This document shows positions 56,380 through 64,000 of a stretch of 64,000 nt of DNA, piece by piece; position 1 is the first letter of the stretch; the number at the start of each line of letters is the position of its first letter. Under the pieces are notes generated by a model that saw only the letters and a program-made list of their open reading frames with translations, was not told the DNA's origin and made no database searches. Origin of the DNA: Avedoeria sp964651245. GTDB lineage: Bacteria > Chloroflexota > Anaerolineae > Epilineales > Epilineaceae. Location: contig CAZYVI010000016.1 of NCBI GenBank assembly GCA_964651245.1, positions 45,483 to 109,482 on the forward strand. Reading direction: 5' to 3'. The position numbers were made by a program, and so were the translations under genes.

Positions 56380-56466
56380 CGCCGGACCCGCCTCGCTGCG
56401 GCGACGGTGCCGCGACGCTGCCGCGGCGGGGACGGTTCGCCGCCGCCGCGGGCACGCGGCCGCCAG

Positions 56467-56495
56467 TTGGTGGCGGCGCGTCGGTCCGGTACACT
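56467..56495 (+). promoter_or_regulatory. Promoter of typA
   Basis: TTGGTG (56467-56472), a 17-base spacer, TACACT (56490-56495). Transcription would start near 56502, which leaves an mRNA leader of about 108 bases that includes the hairpin at 56553-56589. Confidence 0.6.
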
Positions 56496-56552
56496 GAGCG
56501 TTCGGAGCCGCGGCGCGCTTCACGGCTGCGGCCCGTCGACAGCGCGAAGAAT

Positions 56553-56589
56553 GCCAGGCGGGCGGCCCGATCCGGGCCGCCCGCCTGGC
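56553..56589 (+). promoter_or_regulatory. Perfect 16-bp hairpin in the typA leader
   Basis: GCCAGGCGGGCGGCCC (56553-56568), five-base loop, exact complement (56574-56589), ending 20 bases before the start codon and just before the ribosome site GAGGG. Such a strong fold in the leader could slow translation or attenuate transcription. As a terminator of msrQ it would be very far from that gene, and it has no T-run. Confidence 0.7.
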
Positions 56590-56609
56590 GTGGAAGAGGG
56601 AACGACGCA

Positions 56610-58436
56610 ATGCAACGCACCGACATGCGCAACGTGGCGATCATCGCCCACGTCGACCATGGTAAGACGACGCTGGTGGACGCGCTGCTGCGGCAGACGC
56701 GGGCGCTGCGCGAGAACCAGGACCTCGGCAGCCGCATCCTCGACTCCAACGACCTCGAGCGCGAGCGCGGCATCACGATCCTGGCCAAGAACACGGCCGT
56801 GCTGCACGAGGGCATCAAGATCAACATCGTCGACACCCCGGGCCATGCCGACTTCGGCGGCGAGGTCGAGCGGGTGCTCAACATGGTCGACGGCGTGCTG
56901 CTGCTCGTCGACGCCGTCGAGGGCCCGATGCCGCAGACGCGCTTCGTGCTGCGCAAGGCGCTCGAGCTCGGCCATCGCGCCGTGGTTGTGGTCAACAAGC
57001 TCGACCGCGAGTTCGCCCGGCCGCAGTGGGCGGTCGACGCCACCTTCGACCTCTTCGTCGATCTCGGCGCCACCGACGAGCAGGCGGAGTTCGAGGTGGT
57101 CTACGCCAGCGCCCTGCGCGGCTTCGCCGGATCCCGGCCCGACGCGCTGGCGCACGACATGTCGCCGCTGCTCGACGCCGTGCTCCGGCTGCCGCCGCCG
57201 GCCGCCGACGCGACGCGGCCGCTCCAGCTGCTGGTCACGAACTTCGAGTACGACGATTACCGCGGCCGCATTGCCCTGGGCCGGCTGCGACAGGGCGCGA
57301 TCCAGCGCGGGCAGGATGTGCTCGTCGGCACGCCGGAGGCGCCGTTGCGGCGCGGGCGGGTGGGCGACCTGTTCGTGTTCGAGAACCTGGGCCGCATCGC
57401 GGTCGACCGCGTCGAGGCCGGCGACATCGTGGCCTTCTCGGGCCTCGACGATGTCGCGATCGGCGAGACGCTGTGCGACGTCGTGGCGCCGGAGCCGCTG
57501 CCGCCGATCGCCGTCGAGGCGCCGACGGTGCGGATGTCGTTCTCGATCAACAACAGCCCGCTGGTGGGGCGCGAGGGGCAGTTCGTGACCAGCCGCCACC
57601 TCCGCGCCCGGCTCTACAAGGAGCTCGAGCGCAACGTGGCCCTGCAGGTCGAGGACACCGAGAGCGCCGACCGCTTCCTCGTCAGCGGCCGCGGCGAGCT
57701 CCACCTGGGCATCCTCATCGAGACGATGCGCCGCGAGGGCTACGAGTTCGCGGTGAGCCGGCCCCAGGTGATCGTCCACGAGGTCGACGGCGAGCGCCAC
57801 GAGCCGTTCGAGGACGTCTACATTGACGTCGGCAACGACTTCGTCGGCGCCGTGATCGACCTGCTCGGGCGGCGGCGGGGCGAGCTGCGCTCGCTGCAGA
57901 GCGACGCGCACGGCTCGACGACGACGATGCGCTGGCTCGTGCCGACGCGAGGACTGCTGGGATTCCGCAGCAAGTTCTTGTCGGCCACCTCGGGCACCGG
58001 CGTGATGCACACCCTCTTCGCCGGCTACCAGCCGTGGGCAGGCGAGATCGAGGGGCGCGACTTCGGCTCGCTCATCGCCCACGAGCCGGGGCAGACGACG
58101 TCGTACGCCCTGGACACCGCGCAGGAGCGCGGCGCGCTGTTCGTCGGCCCGGGGGTCGAGGTCTACGCCGGCATGGTGGTAGGCATGCGACCCAAGGCGG
58201 GCGACCTGGCGATCAACGTCTGCCGCCGCAAGCACGTCACGAACCACCGCAAGTCGTTCGCCGAGGACGGCATCCTGCTCACGCCGCCGGTGGCCGTCGG
58301 CCTGGACATGGCGCTGGAGTACATCGACGACGACGAGCTCATCGAGGTCACGCCGCAGAACATCCGCCTGCGCAAGGCCGAGCTCGACCACAACGTCCGG
58401 GCGCGCACCGAGAAGGACGCCCGCCGGGGCGCCTGA
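56610..58436 (+). CDS. typA: Ribosome-associated GTPase TypA/BipA
   Basis: 608 residues, normal size. G1 motif IAHVDHGKTTLVDALL at residues 12-27, G2 RERGITILAKNTAV, G3 DTPGHADFGGEVERV, G4 NKLDRE. The BipA-specific C-terminal domain follows, with GLLGFRSKFLSATSGTGVMH and FVGPGVEVYAGMVVG. It binds the 70S ribosome and supports growth at low temperature or under stress. It has a GAGGG site and a strong leader hairpin. Confidence 0.97.
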   Translation: MQRTDMRNVAIIAHVDHGKTTLVDALLRQTRALRENQDLGSRILDSNDLERERGITILAKNTAVLHEGIKINIVDTPGHADFGGEVERVLNMVDGVLLLVDAVEGPMPQTRFVLRKALELGHRAVVVVNKLDREFARPQWAVDATFDLFVDLGATDEQAEFEVVYASALRGFAGSRPDALAHDMSPLLDAVLRLPPPAADATRPLQLLVTNFEYDDYRGRIALGRLRQGAIQRGQDVLVGTPEAPLRRGRVGDLFVFENLGRIAVDRVEAGDIVAFSGLDDVAIGETLCDVVAPEPLPPIAVEAPTVRMSFSINNSPLVGREGQFVTSRHLRARLYKELERNVALQVEDTESADRFLVSGRGELHLGILIETMRREGYEFAVSRPQVIVHEVDGERHEPFEDVYIDVGNDFVGAVIDLLGRRRGELRSLQSDAHGSTTTMRWLVPTRGLLGFRSKFLSATSGTGVMHTLFAGYQPWAGEIEGRDFGSLIAHEPGQTTSYALDTAQERGALFVGPGVEVYAGMVVGMRPKAGDLAINVCRRKHVTNHRKSFAEDGILLTPPVAVGLDMALEYIDDDELIEVTPQNIRLRKAELDHNVRARTEKDARRGA

Positions 58437-58487
58437 CCGCGCGCCGCACCGGGTGCGCGGCGGACCTGACCAATCGCTGACAACCCA

Positions 58488-58516
58488 TTGACCTGCCTTG
58501 GACCGGCGGCTATGAT
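58488..58516 (+). promoter_or_regulatory. Strong sigma-70-like promoter of the matrixin unit
   Basis: TTGACC (58488-58493), a 17-base spacer, TATGAT (58511-58516): one of the two best promoters of the window. It is followed by a leader of about 55 bases and AAGGAGG. Confidence 0.75.
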
Positions 58517-58576
58517 GGCCGGCGACTTTTGGGGGGCCGCGGGCGGTCGTCGACCGCCCATTCCAAGGAGGTTGTG

Positions 58577-59161
58577 GTGAAGCGAGCGTTCGTCCGCTTC
58601 GCGCTCGGCATCGCGTTCGGCGCCGCGTTGGCCGGCGTCGGTCTCGAGGCCGCGCCGGCGTTCGGCTACCAGCTCTTGGGCCCCAAGTGGGCCAGCACGA
58701 ACGTGCAGTACGATCGACACCTGCTGCCCTCGAACTGGCAGACGGTGGCCAGCGGGGTGGCGGGGACCTGGAACAACGTGTCGCCGTCGCCGTTCGCCTG
58801 GTCGAGCAACAACAACAGCAACAACGACCTCACGCGGGGTGGCATCGACGGCGGCGGCGGCACGCTGGCCGTGACGACCGTCTACTACTCGGGCAGCACG
58901 ATCACCCGCGCCACCCAGAAGTACGACACGGCCGAGAACTGGTACGTGGGCAGCGGCACCCCGGGCTCGTCGCAGATCGACGCCCGGTCCGTCGCGACGC
59001 ACGAGTTCGGCCACGCCGCGGGCATCGGCCATACCCAGTCGTCGAACTGCCCCAGCTGTCCGAACCGGGCGACGATGTGCGCGTCGTACTCGCAGGGGTC
59101 GACCTGCATGCGGAGCCTGGAGACCGATGACCGCAACGCGCTCAACGCGCTGTACCCGTAG
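58577..59161 (+). CDS. Exported matrixin-like zinc metalloprotease
   Basis: 194 residues; GTG at 58577 just after AAGGAGG. Signal peptide to about residue 32 (ending AFGYQL). The zinc site is HEFGHAAGIGH, the metzincin HExxHxxGxxH pattern, and the Met-turn is in ATMCASYSQG. SSNCPSCPNRATMC adds cysteines near the active site. The protein is only the catalytic core of M10-type enzymes, without a propeptide cysteine switch. Secreted, probably. Partner gene follows at 59196. Confidence 0.85.
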   Translation: MKRAFVRFALGIAFGAALAGVGLEAAPAFGYQLLGPKWASTNVQYDRHLLPSNWQTVASGVAGTWNNVSPSPFAWSSNNNSNNDLTRGGIDGGGGTLAVTTVYYSGSTITRATQKYDTAENWYVGSGTPGSSQIDARSVATHEFGHAAGIGHTQSSNCPSCPNRATMCASYSQGSTCMRSLETDDRNALNALYP

Positions 59162-59195
59162 CCGCATGTCGCGCTACCCCGGAGGACGATTTCCC

Positions 59196-59855
59196 ATGGT
59201 GAACTCGAAGCTCCTGTTCGGCGCCGGCGCGGCCCTGGGCGTAGCGGCCGTGGTCGCCACCCGGTTGGCCGGCAGCGGCGTCGTCGCCGACGTCTCGTAC
59301 GCCGACCTGCCGCTGGCGGCCAAGGTGGCCGGCGCGCCGCTCATCGTGACCGGTACCGTGGTCGACATCTCGCCGACCCGCTGGAACCAGGACGACGGCA
59401 CGTTCTGGGAGACGACGGTCGAGGATGCGTACGGCACCCAGACGATCGACGCCGCCGTGCCGTACCACACCGTCACCGTGCGCATCGAGCGAACCCTCGC
59501 CGACGCCCTCGGCATCGCCAAGGACACCGTGGCCCTTACCGTCGTCGGGATGGGCCGCGACGCGGCGGTGGGCCATGGGCCGGACGGCGCCGACGCCGCC
59601 GGCGTGCTCAGCCTGTCCGTCGACTCGGTGTCGGCCGCGGAGGGCGAGCGCGTCGTCGCCTTCGTTCGGCCCGGCGAGCTGGCATGGCGCGACGGCGCGC
59701 CGCGCCGCGTGCTGGTGCCGATGGGCTCGCCGGGCTCGACGGTCCTCAGCGAGGCCGTGCTGAACAGCGGCGCGTTCGCCGAGGCGCCGTCGTTCGACGC
59801 CCTCGTGGCCCAGATCGAGCAGGCCCGCGACGGCGGAGCGCCGACCCAGGACTGA
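59196..59855 (+). CDS. Hypothetical exported protein after the matrixin gene
   Basis: 219 residues. ATG at 59196 with GGAGG ten bases before, 34 bases after the matrixin stop. An N-terminal hydrophobic segment (about residues 5-25) is a signal peptide or anchor. The rest is beta-rich: APLIVTGTVVDISPTRWNQD, YHTVTVRIERTLADALGI, TVALTVVGMGRDAAVGHGPD. The phrase 'IVTGTVVDI' and the later EGERVVAFVRPG recall small bacterial proteins of unknown function. It may be a substrate, inhibitor or co-factor of the protease, judging by position alone. Confidence 0.65.
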   Translation: MVNSKLLFGAGAALGVAAVVATRLAGSGVVADVSYADLPLAAKVAGAPLIVTGTVVDISPTRWNQDDGTFWETTVEDAYGTQTIDAAVPYHTVTVRIERTLADALGIAKDTVALTVVGMGRDAAVGHGPDGADAAGVLSLSVDSVSAAEGERVVAFVRPGELAWRDGAPRRVLVPMGSPGSTVLSEAVLNSGAFAEAPSFDALVAQIEQARDGGAPTQD

Positions 59856-59933
59856 TCGACGGCCGCCCGCGGCGGCGCTGGCTCGCGACGGCCGCGGCCG
59901 TCGGACGGCGCGGGCGGATTGGAGAGATCGAAG

Positions 59934-59964
59934 CGGGGGCGGACGGTGCAGCCGTCCGCCCCCG
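59934..59964 (+). terminator. Terminator after the matrixin unit
   Basis: Thirteen-base perfect stem CGGGGGCGGACGG / CCGTCCGCCCCCG with a five-base loop, followed by TTGTCG. It lies between the converging genes at 59855 and 60033, so it can act on either strand. Confidence 0.75.
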
Positions 59965-60032
59965 TTGTCGTGCCGATGCCGGCCCGCGAGGCGGGTCGCC
60001 GGCCGGCCCGTGCCGTTGCGCCGATCCGGCGA

Positions 60033-60413
60033 TCAGCCGATCGGCATCCCGCGCCATCCGAGCCAAGCCAGGCAGAGCCAGCCGGCGATGAGCAGGACGC
60101 CACCGATCGGCGTTACCGGGCCGAGCCACCGGGCGCCGGTCAGCACGAGGGCGTAGAGCGAGCCGGAGAACGCCACGATGCCCAGCGCGAACAGCCAGCC
60201 CGCGGCGTCCACGGCGCGCGCGCCCTGTGTCAGGTGCGCGGCAAGGGCGACGACCGCCAGGGCGAGCGAGTGGACGAGGTGGTAGCGCGCCGCCGTCTCG
60301 AACGTCTCGCGCTGTGCCGCGCTCAGGGCATCGCGCAGTGCGTGGGCGCCGAACGCGCCGGCCGCCACCGCCAGCGCGCCCGACACGCCCGCCGCCACGA
60401 GCCAGCGGCTCAC
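60033..60413 (-). CDS. DUF423 family membrane protein
   Basis: 126 residues, four membrane helices. Family motifs are GALAVAAGAFGAHALRDALS, FETAARYHLVHSLALAVVAL and FSGSLYALVLTGARWLGPVT followed by GGVLLIAGWLCLAW. Function unknown in any organism I know. GTG start overlaps the ino1 stop by four bases, so it is made together with it. The terminator at 59934-59964 stands after it. Confidence 0.9.
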   Translation of the reverse strand: MSRWLVAAGVSGALAVAAGAFGAHALRDALSAAQRETFETAARYHLVHSLALAVVALAAHLTQGARAVDAAGWLFALGIVAFSGSLYALVLTGARWLGPVTPIGGVLLIAGWLCLAWLGWRGMPIG

Positions 60414-61558
60414 CCGCGGCTGTCCTCGGCGGCGCCGGCGCCGGTCAGCGACACCGGCGGCGCGGCGCCGTCGACCGCTGGCGCCGCCGCGTCGGCGATG
60501 AACGCCTCGGTGAGCTGGCGGGCCAGGTCGTCGGTGAACTGGGCGGGCGGGCTCTTCATGAGATACGCCGAGGGCCCGACGAGCGTCCCGGCGATCTCGC
60601 GGTCCAGGGCCAGCTTCGCCAAGCGGACGGCGTCGATCACGACGCCGGCCGAGTTCGGGCTGTCCCAGACCTCGAGCTTGAGCTCGAGGTTGAGCGGGAC
60701 GTCCCCGAAAGCGCGGCCCTCCATGCGGATGTAGGCCCACTTGCGGTCCGTCAACCACGGCACGTAGTCGCTCGGGCCGATGTAGACGTTGTCCGCCGGC
60801 AGCGGGCGGTCCAGCTGGCTGGTGACGGCGTTCGTCTTGGAGACCTTCTTCGACTCGAGGCGTTCGCGCTCGAGCATGTTGAAGAAGTCCATGTTGCCGC
60901 CGACGTTGAGCTGGCTGGTGCGGTCGAGGACCACGCCGCGCTCGCGGAACAGGTTCGTCAACACGCGGTGGACGATCGTGGCCCCGACCTGGCTCTTGAT
61001 GTCGTCGCCGATGACGGGCAGGCCGCGCGCGGCGAAGCGCGCCTGCCAGTACGGTTCGCGGCCGATGAAGACCGGGATGCAGTTCACGAACGCGCAGCCG
61101 GCCTCGAGCACCTGCTCGACATACCACTTCGTGGCCATCTCGCTGCCGACGGGTAGGTAGTTGACCACCACGTCGGTGCCCGTGTCGCGGAGGATGTCGG
61201 CGACCGGCGCGGTCTGGCCCGGGGCCTTCGTGATGCGCTGCTTGAGGTAGTGGCCGAGGCCATCGTGGGTCATGCCGCGGTGCACTGTGACGCCGGTCGG
61301 CGGGACGTCGCTGAACTTGAGGGTGTTGTTCGGCCCGGCCCAGATCGCGTCGGCGAGGTCGTGCCCGACCTTGGTCACGTCGATGTCGAATGCGGCCGAG
61401 AACTCGATGTCGCGGATGTGGTAGCCGCCCAGGTCGACGTGCATCAGACCCGGCACGGCGTCCGCCGGATCCGCGTTGCGGTAGTGGTGGACGCCCTGAA
61501 CGAGCGACGACGCGCAGTTGCCCACGCCGACGATGGCGACCCGAACCTTCTTCGTCAC
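60410..61558 (-). CDS. ino1: Inositol-3-phosphate synthase
   Basis: 382 residues. VAIVGVGNCASSLVQGVHHY is the NAD site; VVNYLPVGSEMATKWYVEQV, GDDIKSQVGATIVHR and SQLNVGGNMDFFNM match actinobacterial/Chloroflexota Ino1 rather than the longer eukaryotic form. It makes myo-inositol 1-phosphate from glucose 6-phosphate, a precursor of inositol lipids and solutes. The last 35 residues are an Ala-rich tail outside the conserved core. GTG start. Confidence 0.93.
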   Translation of the reverse strand: MTKKVRVAIVGVGNCASSLVQGVHHYRNADPADAVPGLMHVDLGGYHIRDIEFSAAFDIDVTKVGHDLADAIWAGPNNTLKFSDVPPTGVTVHRGMTHDGLGHYLKQRITKAPGQTAPVADILRDTGTDVVVNYLPVGSEMATKWYVEQVLEAGCAFVNCIPVFIGREPYWQARFAARGLPVIGDDIKSQVGATIVHRVLTNLFRERGVVLDRTSQLNVGGNMDFFNMLERERLESKKVSKTNAVTSQLDRPLPADNVYIGPSDYVPWLTDRKWAYIRMEGRAFGDVPLNLELKLEVWDSPNSAGVVIDAVRLAKLALDREIAGTLVGPSAYLMKSPPAQFTDDLARQLTEAFIADAAAPAVDGAAPPVSLTGAGAAEDSRG

Positions 61559-61642
61559 GCTGTACCTGCCGTGGGGTGATCGAGGGATCGCAGCGATGCG
61601 ACGCTCGACGCGGGCGCCGCGCGCCGGCGTCGACTCCGACGC

Positions 61643-62041
61643 TCAGCCGGGCGCGCCGCTCGGGGAATCGGTGGGCGCGGCGACGAGCGCCGGGTCGCGG
61701 TAACGCTCGCCGACCTCGACGAGCATGACCGGAATGCCGTCGGTGATCGGGTAGCGGTAGCCGTTGCGCCGGTTCACCAGCCACTTGCCGTCGACGACCT
61801 CGAGCGGCCCCTTGTCGAGCGGGCAAACGAGGCGCGCCAGCAACTCGGGGCTGACGTCGCCGCCGAGGGTGTCGGGATCGATGGCGTAGGGATCGGCATC
61901 CGGGTCGTCCGGCGCGAACGTGAACCCTTGGCCGCCCACGCCGTCCGGCGCTCCCTTGAACCAGTCGGCCACCTTGGCCACCGCCGCCACGATCCCGATC
62001 AACGCGCCGACGCGCACGACGAAGCGCAGCAAGCGCCGCAT
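61643..62041 (-). CDS. Trm112-like small zinc-ribbon protein with a membrane helix
   Basis: 132 residues. N-terminal helix VRVGALIGIVAAVAKVADWF, then an Asp-rich link. The C-terminal half resembles Trm112/UPF0434: LLARLVCPLDKGPLEVVDGK and YRYPITDGIPVMLVEVGERY. Ordinary members have no membrane segment. Only one cysteine of the usual four remains in the core, so zinc binding is doubtful. ATG at 62041, 84 bases upstream of ino1, same strand. Confidence 0.75.
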   Translation of the reverse strand: MRRLLRFVVRVGALIGIVAAVAKVADWFKGAPDGVGGQGFTFAPDDPDADPYAIDPDTLGGDVSPELLARLVCPLDKGPLEVVDGKWLVNRRNGYRYPITDGIPVMLVEVGERYRDPALVAAPTDSPSGAPG

Positions 62042-62115
62042 GTCAGATCTCCCTGGTTGGGCAACGATGTCGAATCGCTCGAACGCGCCGTCCAGCCCGT
62101 GCGGCGCGGCTGCAC

Positions 62116-62145
62116 ACTATAGCGAAGCGGCGATCGCATCGCCAA
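62116..62145 (-). promoter_or_regulatory. Promoter upstream of the Trm112-like gene
   Basis: On the minus strand: TTGGCG (62145-62140), 18-base spacer, TATAGT (62121-62116), 74 bases before the ATG at 62041. It would also serve ino1 and the DUF423 gene. mutL ends just upstream. Confidence 0.6.
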
Positions 62146-62181
62146 CGGACGCGCGCCCCGCCCGGCGGACGCAGCGCCCGG

Positions 62182-64000
62182 TCAGCGCCGACCGAACAGC
62201 TGGGCGAGGCGCGCGTGCGACCAGACCAAGACCGTCGGCCGGCCGTGCGGGCAGGTGTGGGGCGTCTCGCACGCCTCGAGGTCGCGCAGCAGCGCGCGCG
62301 CCTCGGCCTCGGACAGGACCTGGCCGGCCTTGACGGTCGCCCGCTTGCAGACGGCCCGCACCAGCCGCGCCTCGATGCCCTCGTCGACGTACGCCCGGTC
62401 GTCGAGGGCGGCGTCCAGCACGGCCCGCACCGTGGCGGCGGGGTCGCCGCCGGCAAGCACCTCGGGCAGCGCGGTGACGACGACGGCGTCGTCGTCGCCG
62501 GGCGTCGCGCGCACGCCCACCCGTGCCAGGGCCGCGCCCCCATCGGCGACGAGGGCGCGTTGGTCGGGCGTCAGACGAACGGTCACGGGCGCGAGCAGGG
62601 CCTGCGCCGGGGGCGAGCCCTCCGCCAGCCGCGCGACGAACCGCTCGTACACCACGCGCTCGTGGGCGGCGTGCTGGTCGATGACGTAGAGCCCGTCCGG
62701 GCCCTCGGCCAGCACGAACGTCGCTCCGACCTGACCCGCGTAGCGCAGCGGCGGCAGCGCCGGGGCGCGGCGCGACGCGCCCGCACCCTCGACGCCGGGC
62801 GGATCCGATGGCGCACCGCCGGGCAGCCCCGTGCCGACCGCCGCCTCGCCGCCGCGCGCCCACGACCCGCGCGCTGCGCCGGGCTCGGCGATGCGCCCGG
62901 CGGGCGCGGGCCCGAACGGCGACGGCCCGACGCCGGCATCCGGCGCCTCGACCCCTTCGCCCCCCGCCCACGGCCAGGGCGCGCCCGGTCGAGCCGCCGC
63001 AGCGCCCGTCCGTCCGCCGAAGCGCGACGGGACGAAGGCGGCCGGCGCCGGTGCGACCGGGGCGAGGCCGGTTACCGCGGCGCGCACCGCCCGCTGCACG
63101 GCGCGCCAGACGGCGTCGTCGTGGCGAAAGCGGACCTCGGTCTTGGCCGGATGGACGTTGACGTCGACCGCGGCCGGTTCGACCTCGATCGTCAGCCAGG
63201 CGACCGGGAAGCGGCCGGCGGGGATGAGGGCGTGGTAGGCCTCGACGACGGCGTGCACGAGGCGGGGGCTCTGGATCCAGCGCCCGCCGACGAACAGCGC
63301 GATCCCGGCGCGGTTCGCGCGCTGTACGTGCGGCGCCCCGGCGAGCCCGCCGACGCGCACGCCGTCGAGCTCGAGGTCGACCGCCAACAGGTCGTCCGCC
63401 GTGTCGTCGCCCAGGACGGCCGCCACGACGGCCGCGCGGTTGCCGCCGCCGGCGCTGGCGAACGTCTCGCGCTCGCCGCGCCGCAGCGAGATCGCCACGT
63501 CGGGGTGGGCGAACGCCAGCCGCACGAGCCACTCGCCGACGCGCCCGGCTTCGGTGGCCTCGCTCTTCTGGAACTTGAGCCGCGCCGGGACGGCGTTGAA
63601 CAGGTTCTCGACCACGATGCGGGTGCCGACGGCGCACGCCGCGGGCTCGCGGCCCACGATCCGCCCGTTGTCGATCCGCAGGCGCACGCCCAGCTCGGCC
63701 GTGGCCACGCGCGTGGTCAGCGTCACGTGGCTCACGGCGGCGATCGAGGCGAGCGCTTCGCCGCGGAAGCCGAGCGAGGCCACGCCCTCGACGTCGCCGG
63801 CCGAGGCGATCTTGCTGGTGGCGTGGCGGGCGAACGCCAGCTCGACCTCGTCGGCGGGGATGCCGTGGCCGTCGTCCGTCACCTCGATGCGGCGCAACCC
63901 GCCGCCGTCGATGCGGACCGCGATCCGGCGCGCCCCGGCGTCGATGGCGTTCTCGACGAGCTCCTTGACCACGGACGCCGGCCGCTCGACGACCTCGCCG
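62182..64000 (-). CDS. mutL: DNA mismatch repair protein MutL (5' partial)
   Basis: The frame runs off the right edge; the first residues seen are GEVVERPASVVKELVENAID. GHL ATPase motifs: KELVENAIDAGA, DDGHGIPADEVELAF, SLGFRGEALASI. A Gly/Ala/Pro-rich linker of about 110 residues separates the C-terminal domain, which carries DQHAAHERVVYERF (DQHAx2Ex4E) and the metal-site segment TPHTCPHGRPT. These mark the endonuclease type of MutL, used in bacteria without MutH. Length of the missing N-terminus is about 20 residues. Confidence 0.95.
   Translation of the reverse strand, partial: GEVVERPASVVKELVENAIDAGARRIAVRIDGGGLRRIEVTDDGHGIPADEVELAFARHATSKIASAGDVEGVASLGFRGEALASIAAVSHVTLTTRVATAELGVRLRIDNGRIVGREPAACAVGTRIVVENLFNAVPARLKFQKSEATEAGRVGEWLVRLAFAHPDVAISLRRGERETFASAGGGNRAAVVAAVLGDDTADDLLAVDLELDGVRVGGLAGAPHVQRANRAGIALFVGGRWIQSPRLVHAVVEAYHALIPAGRFPVAWLTIEVEPAAVDVNVHPAKTEVRFRHDDAVWRAVQRAVRAAVTGLAPVAPAPAAFVPSRFGGRTGAAAARPGAPWPWAGGEGVEAPDAGVGPSPFGPAPAGRIAEPGAARGSWARGGEAAVGTGLPGGAPSDPPGVEGAGASRRAPALPPLRYAGQVGATFVLAEGPDGLYVIDQHAAHERVVYERFVARLAEGSPPAQALLAPVTVRLTPDQRALVADGGAALARVGVRATPGDDDAVVVTALPEVLAGGDPAATVRAVLDAALDDRAYVDEGIEARLVRAVCKRATVKAGQVLSEAEARALLRDLEACETPHTCPHGRPTVLVWSHARLAQLFGRR

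Overview
The window is one very GC-rich (visibly above 70 %), gene-dense bacterial chromosome segment with about 50 protein genes, no rRNA or tRNA, no CRISPR array and no intergenic gap above 300 bases. GTG starts are common, and ten gene pairs are joined by 4-base ATGA/GTGA overlaps. A Chloroflexota bacterium (Anaerolineae-like) is the best guess. The reasons are the Agl23-type membrane protein fused to an NHL propeller, several secreted proteins with Pro/Thr/Ala linkers, myo-inositol-phosphate synthase, PdxS/PdxT, and a MutL that carries the endonuclease motif. This is inference from gene content; no marker gene settles the phylum.

Layout. 1-8.7 kb: Agl23/NHL protein (cut by the left edge), a secreted beta-propeller protein on the opposite strand, and a GT39-like membrane glycosyltransferase. 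8.8-12.4 kb: sucCD and cca. 12.4-16.2 kb: an exported protein, then the coupled unit pdxS-pdxT-methyltransferase on the minus strand. 16.3-23.2 kb: secD and secF, separated by a CBS-domain gene and a NatAB-like ABC exporter. 23.3-26 kb: a second ABC exporter. 26-30.3 kb: a peptide ABC importer (two permeases and a lipoprotein, no ATPase genes). 30.3-32.8 kb: a class II aldolase and a divergent membrane protein. 32.8-35.7 kb: paaABCD. 35.8-40.4 kb: two sugar-nucleotide epimerases, a GT4 glycosyltransferase, pth and an Ig-like exported protein. 40.4-44.2 kb: etfAB, then xerD and a purine nucleoside phosphorylase on the other strand. 44.2-51.7 kb: a minus-strand run gatC-gatA-aminotransferase-gatB-rlmD, a stand-alone subtilisin-propeptide-like gene, and a subtilisin. 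51.8-54.5 kb: a Kelch surface protein and an SDR. 54.7-59.9 kb: msrPQ, typA and a matrixin-like protease with a partner. 60-64 kb: DUF423, ino1, a Trm112-like protein and mutL (cut by the right edge).

Most genes are housekeeping. The unusual parts are: (1) two exported beta-propeller proteins 46 kb apart that share the same roughly 65-residue C-terminal domain after a Pro/Thr linker, and similar ribosome-binding leaders; (2) two copies of an 85-86 bp element with inverted ends, each lying between converging genes and supplying the minus-strand stop codon; (3) a separate I9-like propeptide gene beside a subtilisin; (4) the secD/secF split and a low-complexity insertion in SecD; and (5) strong hairpins in the typA leader and inside the peptide-transport operon. 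Several genes appear to be transcribed from -10 boxes only 6-8 bases before the start codon, which suggests leaderless mRNAs.
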